64,000 nucleotides of DNA from Flavobacterium panacis. Its GTDB lineage: Bacteria; Bacteroidota; Bacteroidia; Flavobacteriales; Flavobacteriaceae. The DNA lies in contig NZ_JANKMS010000001.1 in NCBI RefSeq assembly GCF_024649945.1, forward strand, positions 62,001-126,000, read 5' to 3'. The position numbers and the translations under genes are program-made. Below are positions 25,049-32,841 of the stretch, one piece after another. Positions within the stretch are counted from its first letter, which is position 1. Every line of letters starts with the position of its first letter. The notes under the pieces are model-generated. The model did no database searches, was not told where the DNA came from, and was given only the letters and a program-made list of their open reading frames with translations.

Positions 25049-25738
25049 TTAAGTAATTTTTAATAATAAGTTAGGATCGGGGCAATTTTCTATATAAAAG
25101 TTTAAGTCTTTTGCATTGCAGACACCTGGATAATCTCCCCAATAGTCATCAATTTTATGAATAATTTGAAAATGGACATGAGGCGCATAATCTCCATTTA
25201 CTGAGGCATTTCCAAGGACAGCAATCTTATCTCCCTTTCTAAATTTGTCTCCGATCTTTAAGTTTTCTATACTTTCTAACGACAAATGTCCATATAAAGT
25301 ATAAAATTTTTCTTTTTCGACTTCATGTTCCAATATTATCGTTGGACCATAATCGCCTAAACCAATATTATTTTTAAAACTATGAACTTTACCATCTAAA
25401 GCAGCAAGAACAGTTGTTCCAGCTTTTGTCCATAAATCTAAACCAATATGAATATTACGCTCCGGTTTTGATTCATTAAAAAAAATGGTGCTTCTTTGGT
25501 ATAAGGAACGACCTTCAATGTAACCTCCAAAAGCAACTTTGGCTTTATTCCTTTTAAGATAACTAAAAATATATTTTTCGAAATCTTGTGAGGTATCAAG
25601 TTTTTGAGCCACTAATTCCTCATTTGAAACCGATAAATTCAACGGCGTATATTCTGAAACAGGAATTGTTTCATCAATTATTTTGGTAGGTGGTAAGGCA
25701 TTTAATATTGAGGTGAGGGGCTTCATAAAATCAGGCAA
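25049..25738 (-). CDS. M23 family metallopeptidase
   Basis: A 229-residue protein with a LytM/M23 domain in its C-terminal two thirds. Zinc ligands are His and Asp in 'IHIGLDLWTKAGT' and the HxH of 'YAPHVHFQI'. 'YTLYGHLS' supplies the third active-site His. M23 enzymes cut peptidoglycan cross-bridges. No signal peptide or lipobox is evident, which is unusual for a peptidoglycan hydrolase. Alternative Met at residue 5. The ATG overlaps the end of the SpeE-like gene by 8 bases. Confidence 0.82.
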   Translation of the reverse strand: MPDFMKPLTSILNALPPTKIIDETIPVSEYTPLNLSVSNEELVAQKLDTSQDFEKYIFSYLKRNKAKVAFGGYIEGRSLYQRSTIFFNESKPERNIHIGLDLWTKAGTTVLAALDGKVHSFKNNIGLGDYGPTIILEHEVEKEKFYTLYGHLSLESIENLKIGDKFRKGDKIAVLGNASVNGDYAPHVHFQIIHKIDDYWGDYPGVCNAKDLNFYIENCPDPNLLLKIT

Positions 25739-26396
25739 CTTTTTTAATAATTATTATTTCATTGTGTACTTCTATACGAGGCAGCATTTTACTAGTAAAC
25801 AATTCAGTATTTACTTCAGAAATATATTTTCGATTTCTTACGTTATGTGCTTCATCCAAAATCATGGTATTGAACAAGATAAATCCATCTTCTTTTAATA
25901 AGGTACAAATTCTATCCAGAAAAAACTTTTCAAACAAAAAGTTCGGCATATTGGTATCTTCAAAAATATCAACAATAATAAGATTGTATTTGTCTTTAGT
26001 TTTTAAAACAAATTCAAATGCATCATCAATAACAACTTCTAATTGCTTAATTTGATTGAGATTAAAATATTGATTGGCTATCTGAATCATTTCAGGATCG
26101 ATTTCTACTCCTGTAATTTTCTCTTTATATTGAATTTCGTCAACCAAGGTTTTTACGACACTTCCACCAGCGACACCCAGTAATAAAATATGATCCATTT
26201 TTAAAATGTTATCATAGCCAATATTTCGAAGTCCATATCTTAATATGCGTTGCAGACTTCCATACGAATAATTAGTATTTTCAGTATCTAAAACTAATTC
26301 ACCATTTGCCCATGTGACTTCAATTGTTTTGCTTCTTGCAGATTTCTTTTTAAATATTTTTATGGGGATTATATAACTGAAAAATTTTTGAATCAT
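25731..26396 (-). CDS. Spermidine synthase-like methyltransferase-fold protein
   Basis: A 221-residue Rossmann-fold protein with motif 'ILLLGVAGGSVVKTLVDE' and acidic 'ITGVEIDPEMIQIA', the fused SpeE/methyltransferase pattern. It continues with 'VVIDDAFEFVLKTKDKYNLIIVDIFED' region. The domain is short, and the spermidine synthase catalytic Asp pair is only partly recognisable, so it may not make spermidine. It opens a probable operon with the M23 peptidase, lipoprotein and exported protein. Confidence 0.7.
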   Translation of the reverse strand: MIQKFFSYIIPIKIFKKKSARSKTIEVTWANGELVLDTENTNYSYGSLQRILRYGLRNIGYDNILKMDHILLLGVAGGSVVKTLVDEIQYKEKITGVEIDPEMIQIANQYFNLNQIKQLEVVIDDAFEFVLKTKDKYNLIIVDIFEDTNMPNFLFEKFFLDRICTLLKEDGFILFNTMILDEAHNVRNRKYISEVNTELFTSKMLPRIEVHNEIIIIKKVA

Positions 26397-26460
26397 TTTG
26401 TATGCTTTTACTCAAATTTACCATTAAATCTTTTATTTTGCACCAAATAATAAGTGTTTA

Positions 26461-27012
26461 ATGAAAAAACTATTGTACAAATTCTTATTTTTTAAGCTAA
26501 TGGGCTGGAAGATAGTAGGATTGAAAAATGCCGAAATAAAAAAATGTATCTTGATGGTAATGCCGCATACAAGTAATCATGATTTTTATATTGGACTTTT
26601 TACTCGTGGCATTTCTGGACTGCAAATGAATTGGGTTGGAAAAAAAGAATTGTTTCGATTTCCTTTTGGATATTATTTCAGAAATGTGGGAGGCGAACCT
26701 CTAGATCGTTCAGGTGGCTTAAATAAAGTTGATTCTATTGCTGCCATTTTTGAACGTAAAGAAGTCTTTCGTCTTGCGGTTGCCCCCGAAGGAACTCGTA
26801 AAGAAGTAAAAGAAATTAAAACTGGATTTTATTTTATTGCGCTTAAAGCGAAAGTACCAATTGTTCCCGTAGCTTTTGATTGGGGTAAAAAAGAAGTAAA
26901 TCTTGGCAAACCATTTTACCCAACTGGAAATTACGAAGCAGATTTCGAAATTTTAAAGAAACACTATAAAGGAGTTTTGGGGAAAATTCCGGAAAATGGA
27001 GTAAAATTGTAA
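26461..27012 (+). CDS. PlsC-like 1-acylglycerol-3-phosphate acyltransferase family protein
   Basis: A 183-residue acyltransferase. Motif I is HTSNHD (HxxxxD) in MPHTSNHDFYIG, motif II is around 'FRNVGGEPLDRSGG', motif III is 'VAPEGTRKEVKEIKTGFYF', and motif IV is 'VPIVPVAFDW'. It is shorter than PlsC (about 240), lacking an N-terminal membrane anchor, and may use another lipid acceptor. It diverges from the SpeE-like gene across a 64-base gap. Confidence 0.85.
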   Translation: MKKLLYKFLFFKLMGWKIVGLKNAEIKKCILMVMPHTSNHDFYIGLFTRGISGLQMNWVGKKELFRFPFGYYFRNVGGEPLDRSGGLNKVDSIAAIFERKEVFRLAVAPEGTRKEVKEIKTGFYFIALKAKVPIVPVAFDWGKKEVNLGKPFYPTGNYEADFEILKKHYKGVLGKIPENGVKL

Positions 27013-27096
27013 AATCTGAGAATTTTTCCAAATGCGTGAGAATCGCGTATTTGAAAATTTTCTGTACCAATCTCCAAATATGCGCTAATTTTTGGA

Positions 27097-27543
27097 TTAT
27101 GGTAAATAGGCTTTGAAAGTACCATTTTTATAAAAAAGAACAATTTTCTCAATTTCGTCATCATTAATATTTATGTTCTTGTTTTCGAACTCTGGAAAAA
27201 TAGTTTTTTCATTTTTTTTATCTTCATCAACATCAATGGCAGATAATAAATTTTCTGAAGTGTTTTGATGAAGTGAAGTAGGAGTTGGAGATTTTAACTT
27301 TTCAAAATTTTGATCTTGATCTGGGAAATTTCCTTTTCCAATCAAAATCCAATACAAATCTATTTCTGGGAAAACTTCCAGAATTTTCAATATAAAATCT
27401 AAACTAGGTTTGTTTCTTCCAGACAAAAGATGAGACATACTCGAACGTTGAACTCCAATTTTATCGGCAAATGCAGAAGCATTTAAACCATAATACTCTA
27501 ATACGATTTCAAGTCTTTTAACAAAATCATCTATGTTTACCAT
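27097..27543 (-). CDS. XRE-family transcriptional regulator
   Basis: A 148-residue protein. The helix-turn-helix covers residues 8-62 ('ASAFADKIGVQRSSMSHLLSGRNKPSLDFI' region). A disordered, charged linker follows and the protein ends with 'DEIEKIVLFYKNGTFKAY'. It is divergent from the M14 peptidase across 311 bases. Its promoter region carries GTTTACATTTGTAAA on the minus strand (27570-27584), which contains a TACATTTG -7 box, so it is probably autoregulated. Confidence 0.85.
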   Translation of the reverse strand: MVNIDDFVKRLEIVLEYYGLNASAFADKIGVQRSSMSHLLSGRNKPSLDFILKILEVFPEIDLYWILIGKGNFPDQDQNFEKLKSPTPTSLHQNTSENLLSAIDVDEDKKNEKTIFPEFENKNININDDEIEKIVLFYKNGTFKAYLP

Positions 27544-27569
27544 TGTAAAAAATAGTTTAAAATCAGCTA

Positions 27570-27584
27570 TTTACAAATGTAAAC
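27570..27584 (-). promoter_or_regulatory. Candidate operator overlapping the XRE promoter
   Basis: On the minus strand GTTTACATTTGTAAA contains TACATTTG, an exact TAnnTTTG -7 box, inside a GTTTAC/GTAAA(C) inverted repeat. The start codon is about 30 bases downstream. Confidence 0.5.
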
Positions 27585-27825
27585 AAAAAGAAATAGTAAA
27601 ACAATTTCAATTACTTTACTTCAATAATAACCTGGTTTTTACTTAAACTTTAAATTAAAATAATATTAATTAAATATTTGATTTACAATTAAATATAAAT
27701 ATAAGTTAACATTTCAAATAGTTTAAAGTTCAAACAAGAACAAAGCTATCATTCTGTTTCAAAAATTTGTTTACAATATTAAATTGTTAAAGCTTTTGCA
27801 GTTTCACAATTGTAAAAATAAAGAT

Positions 27826-27841
27826 GTTTACTTTTGTAAAC
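27826..27841 (+). promoter_or_regulatory. Candidate operator overlapping the M14 peptidase promoter
   Basis: GTTTACTTTTGTAAAC is a perfect 6-bp inverted repeat with a 4-base spacer, and contains TACTTTTG, an exact TAnnTTTG -7 box, 13 bases before the ATG. It matches the site in front of the divergent XRE gene at 13 of 15 positions or better. Confidence 0.5.
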
Positions 27842-27854
27842 TAATCAAAACACA

Positions 27855-29009
27855 ATGAATTTAGAACAACTTTTTACACAATATAAAGAGACAACCATCT
27901 CAGGAAGATATCTAACTTTAGATCATATTCAACCTCTTTTAGATAAACTAAATACTAACGGACAGGTTCAAATTGTTGGGCAATCTGTTTTAGGTGAACT
28001 TATATATAGTTATCAAATTGGAACTGGTCCAACTCGTGTTTATTTGTGGTCACAAATGCACGGAAATGAAAGTACTACAACGAAAGCATTATTTGATTTT
28101 ATCAATTTATTAAATGGAGAAACTGATTTTTCTAAAAGAATGTTGGAGACATTTACCTTTCTTTCTATTCCGATTTTAAATCCAGACGGAGCAAGATTAT
28201 ACACAAGAGCCAATGCTAATGAAATAGATTTAAATCGTGATTCGCAAGATCTTACACAGCCTGAAAGTAATGTGCTACGTAATGTTTTTGAGAATTTCAA
28301 ACCTCATTATTGTTTCAACCTTCATGATCAGCGTACCATATTTGGAGCAGGAACTACTGGAAAACCAGCAACAGTTTCTTTTTTAGCACCTTCTTATAAT
28401 GAAGAAAGAGAGGTTAATGAAAACAGATTGAAAGCAATCAATATTATTGCAGAAATTAATAAAGTACTTCAGGAATATATTCCGGGTCAAGTAGGACGTT
28501 TTGATGATTCATTCAATATTAATTGTATTGGAGACACTTTTCAATACTTAGGAGTTCCAACAATCTTATTTGAAGCAGGTCATTACCCAGGCGACTACGA
28601 AAGGGAAATTACACGTAAATACATCTTTTTCGCGTTAATTTCAAGCTTCAAACAAATTTCCGAAAACGATTTAGTTGATAATCGATTTGGTGAATATTTG
28701 AATATTTCACAAAATAATGTGGTTTTTTATGATTTTATGTATAAAAATGTCAAAATAAATTATGATGGTATCGAAATTATTACGAATTTTGTCGCTCAAT
28801 ACAAAGAAGAATTAATCGAAAATAAGATTCATTTTAATGCTTACATCGCTGAAGTAGGTGAATTGGAAAATTTCTTTGGACATTATGAATATGACGCAAA
28901 AGGCGAAGAATATTCGGATGATTTCTCAAATTTTCCAAAAGTGGGTCAAAAAGCAAATTTTTATTTAAATAAAAATGTTAAATTTGTTAACGGATTAATA
29001 AAAAGTTAA
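27855..29009 (+). CDS. M14 family zinc carboxypeptidase
   Basis: A 384-residue protein with the M14 zinc-peptidase pattern. The HxxE motif is 'QMHGNESTTTKALFDF', the arginine substrate site is near 'DLNRDSQDLTQPES', the third zinc His is 'FNLHDQRTIF', and the catalytic Glu lies in 'ILFEAGHYPGDYEREI'. No signal peptide is seen, so it probably acts on cytoplasmic peptides. The M14 core covers about residues 45-270 and the rest is an accessory domain. It is preceded by a GTTTAC palindrome shared with the divergent XRE gene. Confidence 0.85.
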   Translation: MNLEQLFTQYKETTISGRYLTLDHIQPLLDKLNTNGQVQIVGQSVLGELIYSYQIGTGPTRVYLWSQMHGNESTTTKALFDFINLLNGETDFSKRMLETFTFLSIPILNPDGARLYTRANANEIDLNRDSQDLTQPESNVLRNVFENFKPHYCFNLHDQRTIFGAGTTGKPATVSFLAPSYNEEREVNENRLKAINIIAEINKVLQEYIPGQVGRFDDSFNINCIGDTFQYLGVPTILFEAGHYPGDYEREITRKYIFFALISSFKQISENDLVDNRFGEYLNISQNNVVFYDFMYKNVKINYDGIEIITNFVAQYKEELIENKIHFNAYIAEVGELENFFGHYEYDAKGEEYSDDFSNFPKVGQKANFYLNKNVKFVNGLIKS

Positions 29010-29086
29010 TTTTTATGTGAATTTGTTGTTTTTTATATATAATTTTATACTTTGTAATAGCAATTAGTAATATTAATTAAACAATT

Positions 29087-29566
29087 ATGAGTAAATTTCG
29101 TTTAGATGAAGTAGATCACCAGATTTTAGATATGTTAATAGACAATACGAGAGTTCCGTTTACTGACATTGCAAAAAAACTTTTGATATCTGCTGGTACG
29201 GTACACGTTAGAGTTAAAAAAATGGAGGATGCCGGTATTATCATGGGATCTTCTTTAGCCTTGGATTACGATAAATTAGGGTATTCATTTATTGCTTATG
29301 TGGGTGTATTTCTGAATAATACGTCTCAAACAAAATTTGTATTAGAGCGAATTAACCAAATTCCATTCGTTACTGTAGCTTCTGTAACTACAGGAAAATT
29401 CAATATTTTTTGCAAAATTAGAGCAAAAGATACTAAACACGCGAAAGAGGTTATCTTCATGATTGATGATATCGATGGTGTGTACAGAACTGAAACTATG
29501 ATCTCTTTAGAGGAAAGTATAAACGATAAGAAGCGTTTGATGCATACTATTTTCAAAAATATGTAA
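29087..29566 (+). CDS. Lrp/AsnC family transcriptional regulator
   Basis: A 159-residue protein with an N-terminal winged helix ('LDEVDHQILDMLIDNTRVPFTDIAKKL' region, 'SAGTVHVRVKKMEDAGII') and a C-terminal RAM/ligand-binding domain (residues 70-150, 'VASVTTGKFNIFCKIRAKD'). These regulators sense amino acids. It may control the M14 peptidase and ppc genes on either side, but no binding site is visible. Confidence 0.92.
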   Translation: MSKFRLDEVDHQILDMLIDNTRVPFTDIAKKLLISAGTVHVRVKKMEDAGIIMGSSLALDYDKLGYSFIAYVGVFLNNTSQTKFVLERINQIPFVTVASVTTGKFNIFCKIRAKDTKHAKEVIFMIDDIDGVYRTETMISLEESINDKKRLMHTIFKNM

Positions 29567-29597
29567 GAACTTTTCTTGAATGCTATATTAAAATATA

Positions 29598-29624
29598 CCT
29601 CAAGTTTATTCTTGGGGTTTTTTT
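29598..29624 (+). terminator. Terminator of the Lrp gene
   Basis: A 7-bp stem (29598-29604 CCTCAAG with 29611-29617 CTTGGGG, one G-T pair), 6-base loop, followed by TTTTTTT. Confidence 0.8.
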
Positions 29625-29657
29625 ATGACTAATTAACCAACCAACTATAACACAATT

Positions 29658-32243
29658 ATGTATACGTTGCCGAAAATTGAACGTTTTAATCAAGACGTTC
29701 TCTCAAAATACCACATTTATAATAGTGTTTTTATAACATTACCTTTTGATTCTATAGATAACACAGGAGTTTTACTTCCTTTATTTACAGAAACTTGCGA
29801 AACGGGCTTTAAAAAACAAGAAACACCAAAAGAAATCTTTGAATTCTTTTCTAATAAATTCTTAAACAACGCTTCTGAAACTGAAAAAGTCGATTTAATG
29901 TTCCGATTTATTCAATATATCGAACGTCAAATTGTACTGTTTGATGCTATTGAAGATGCTGCGTTTCCAGAAGTGAACAACATGGAAGGGCGTGGATCTT
30001 TACGCGATATCAAAGAAAAATCTGATGCTAAAGAAAAAGATGACGAATTAGTAGAGTTTTTAGAAAACTTCAATGTTCGTACGGTTTTAACAGCACATCC
30101 AACTCAGTTTTATCCTGGACCGGTTTTAGGAATTATCAATGATTTAACTGAGGCAATTCGTCAGAACGATTTGTTGCAGATTAAACAATTATTGGCACAG
30201 TTAGGAAAAACGCCTTTTATTCAACATGAAAAACCAAATCCTTACGATGAAGCTGTAAGTTTAATTTGGTTTTTAGAAAATGTATTCTACGCTACAGCGG
30301 GAGAAATTGTACATTATCTTCAGAAGAATATTATGGAAGGAAATCAGATCCAAAATCAGTTGATCAAGCTTGGTTTCTGGCCAGGTGGAGATCGTGATGG
30401 AAATCCTTTTGTTACTACAGAAATTACACTTAAAGTTGCAGATCGTTTACGTACTTCGATTTTAAAGTGTTACTATGTTGAGATGAGAAATCTTAAACGT
30501 AAGCTAACTTTCTCAGGTGTAGACACTTTAGTAGCCGATCTTGAACATAAACTTTATCGTTCTGTTTTCTATTCTAAAGGTGATATTTTTATCACTTTAG
30601 AGGAGTTATTGACTCAATTAAACAAAATTAGAGCAATCATAATTGAGAAACATCAGTCTTTATATTTAGATGAGTTAGAAGCGCTTTTGGTAAAAATCAA
30701 TTTATTTGGATTTCACTTTGCGACTTTAGATATTCGTCAAAACAGTAAAATTCACAACAAAGTGTTTAAAGATGTTGTGAACTATTACTTAAATGCTGGT
30801 TCTGATATTTTTCCTAAAAACTACTACGAATTAACGGAAGATCAAAAAATTGATGTTTTATCTAAAGTGAAAGGAAATTTAAATCCTGCTGATTTTGAAG
30901 ATGAAATCACAAGATCTACATTAGAATCTGTTCAGGCAATTAAAACAATTCAGCAGAACAATGGTGAAGAAGGAGCTAATCGTTACATCATTAGTAATAA
31001 CGAAAGTGCTTTGAACGTGATGGAGACTTTTGCCATGATTCGTTTGAACAATTGGGAACATCCTACTGTAGATATTATTCCGCTTTTTGAATCTGTTGAT
31101 GATTTACAGAATGCACATTCTATTATGGAACAGTTGTATACTAATCCAGAATATGCTAAGCATTTAAAATCAAGAGGAAATGAGCAAACTATCATGCTTG
31201 GTTTCTCTGACGGAACTAAAGATGGTGGTTATTTAATGGCCAACTGGAGTATTTATCAAGCTAAGATTTCATTAACTGAAATTTCTAGAAAATATGGAAT
31301 TAAAGCTATTTTCTTTGATGGACGTGGCGGACCTCCTGCACGTGGTGGTGGAAAAACACACAAATTCTACGCTTCTTTAGGGCCAAAAATTGAAAACAAA
31401 GAAATTCAAATCACTGTTCAAGGACAAACAATTAGTTCTAATTTCGGAACTTTAGATTCTTGCCGTTATAATATTGAAAACTTGGTCACTGCTGGTGTTA
31501 CCAATCAGGTTTTTAGTAAAGATAAAAACGAATTAACTGCTGATGAAACTCAGATTCTGAATCAGTTAGCAGATTTAGGATACCAAAAATATTTAAGTTT
31601 CAAGAATCATCCAAAGTTTATTCCTTATTTGGAAAAAATGAGTACGTTGAAATATTACTCTAAAACTAATATCGGAAGCCGTCCATCAAAAAGAAGTAAA
31701 TCTGAATCTTTAGATTTTGCAGATTTAAGAGCAATTCCGTTTGTTGGTTCTTGGAGTCAGTTGAAACAAAACGTTCCTGGATTCTTTGGAGTTGGTTCAG
31801 CTCTAAAGCATTTTGAAGAAAATGGGCAATGGGATAAAGTAAGTGATTTGTACCACAATTCATTATTCTTTAAAACTTTACTTGAAAACAGCATGATGTC
31901 GTTGGCAAAATCATTCTTGCCATTAACAGCTTACATGAGTAAAGATCCTGAATTTGGTGAGTTTTGGAATATTATTCATGACGAATTTTCTGAAACAAAG
32001 AGACTGCTTTTGAAAATTGCAGGACATAAAACTTTGATGGAAAATTATCCTGATGGTATTGCTTCAATCCAGATTAGAGAGCGCATTGTATTGCCGTTAT
32101 TGACAATTCAGCAATATGCTTTATTGAGAATTAATGAATTGAATAAAGAAGAAGTTCAAAACGAAGAATTGATTAAAGTTTATGAGAAAATCGTAACTAG
32201 ATCACTTTTCGGAAATACAAATGCTAGTAGAAATTCAGCTTAA
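29658..32243 (+). CDS. ppc: Phosphoenolpyruvate carboxylase
   Basis: An 861-residue full-length PEPC that fixes bicarbonate onto PEP to form oxaloacetate. Catalytic His is in 'TVLTAHPTQFYPGPVLG', PEP-binding segments are 'WPGGDRDGNPFVT', 'GFSDGTKDGGYLMANWSIYQ', and 'FDGRGGPPARGGGKTHKFYA'. The last differs from the usual FHGRGGxxGRGGGPxH of most bacterial PEPCs (PPA and KTH), which makes it a divergent subtype. It follows the Lrp regulator and its terminator and precedes a DinB gene by 29 bases. Confidence 0.95.
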   Translation: MYTLPKIERFNQDVLSKYHIYNSVFITLPFDSIDNTGVLLPLFTETCETGFKKQETPKEIFEFFSNKFLNNASETEKVDLMFRFIQYIERQIVLFDAIEDAAFPEVNNMEGRGSLRDIKEKSDAKEKDDELVEFLENFNVRTVLTAHPTQFYPGPVLGIINDLTEAIRQNDLLQIKQLLAQLGKTPFIQHEKPNPYDEAVSLIWFLENVFYATAGEIVHYLQKNIMEGNQIQNQLIKLGFWPGGDRDGNPFVTTEITLKVADRLRTSILKCYYVEMRNLKRKLTFSGVDTLVADLEHKLYRSVFYSKGDIFITLEELLTQLNKIRAIIIEKHQSLYLDELEALLVKINLFGFHFATLDIRQNSKIHNKVFKDVVNYYLNAGSDIFPKNYYELTEDQKIDVLSKVKGNLNPADFEDEITRSTLESVQAIKTIQQNNGEEGANRYIISNNESALNVMETFAMIRLNNWEHPTVDIIPLFESVDDLQNAHSIMEQLYTNPEYAKHLKSRGNEQTIMLGFSDGTKDGGYLMANWSIYQAKISLTEISRKYGIKAIFFDGRGGPPARGGGKTHKFYASLGPKIENKEIQITVQGQTISSNFGTLDSCRYNIENLVTAGVTNQVFSKDKNELTADETQILNQLADLGYQKYLSFKNHPKFIPYLEKMSTLKYYSKTNIGSRPSKRSKSESLDFADLRAIPFVGSWSQLKQNVPGFFGVGSALKHFEENGQWDKVSDLYHNSLFFKTLLENSMMSLAKSFLPLTAYMSKDPEFGEFWNIIHDEFSETKRLLLKIAGHKTLMENYPDGIASIQIRERIVLPLLTIQQYALLRINELNKEEVQNEELIKVYEKIVTRSLFGNTNASRNSA

Positions 32244-32272
32244 CCGAATTATAAATTTAAAATTCATTAAAT

Positions 32273-32788
32273 ATGAATATCAGTGATGTTTTAGAAAACG
32301 AATATGCAGGTCATTTTGGTACTTACATTAAAGAAGCTGGAGACGGAAAATTAATCGAAGAATTAGAAATTTCTCTTCATGAATTTATCCGATTTGTTCA
32401 AAATATTCCGATGGATAAATTTGACTATCGCTACGCAGAAGGGAAGTGGACTATCAAAGAAATTATTCAGCACGTGATTGATACAGAAAGAATTTTTGCT
32501 TATCGTGCTTTACGTTTTTCAAGAAATGACAAAACACCTTTGCCAGGTTTTGAGGAAAGTGATTACGCAGATAATACCGATGCAAATTCGCGAAGCATTC
32601 AGGATTTGTTAACTGAATTTTCTGCTGTAAGACATTCAAACTTATTGTTTTACAAAAGTCTATCTGATGAACAGCTTAAAAGAATCGGAACTGCTGCTGG
32701 GAATCAGATTTCTGTTCGTGCTTTAGGCTTTGTCATAATCGGACATCAGAAACATCATCAAAAAGTTTTTGAAGAAAGATATTTATAA
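32273..32788 (+). CDS. DinB-family protein
   Basis: A 171-residue four-helix protein of the DinB/YfiT type. The three metal-ligand histidines are seen as His in 'IIQHVIDTERIFAYRALRFSR' region and the pair in 'IIGHQKHHQKVFEERY'. These proteins act as metal-dependent thiol transferases or related enzymes, and the substrate is unknown. It follows ppc by 29 bases and probably shares its transcript. A bidirectional terminator follows. Confidence 0.88.
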   Translation: MNISDVLENEYAGHFGTYIKEAGDGKLIEELEISLHEFIRFVQNIPMDKFDYRYAEGKWTIKEIIQHVIDTERIFAYRALRFSRNDKTPLPGFEESDYADNTDANSRSIQDLLTEFSAVRHSNLLFYKSLSDEQLKRIGTAAGNQISVRALGFVIIGHQKHHQKVFEERYL

Positions 32789-32803
32789 GAGATAAAAAAA
32801 AAC

Positions 32804-32838
32804 AAAAAATCCTGTGAAGTTGATTCACAGGATTTTTT
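32804..32838. terminator. Bidirectional terminator between dinB and recQ
   Basis: A perfect 15-bp stem (32804-32818 AAAAAATCCTGTGAA with 32824-32838 TTCACAGGATTTTTT) and a 5-base loop. Runs of A and T on either side allow termination in both directions between the convergent genes. Confidence 0.9.
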
Positions 32839-32841
32839 ATT

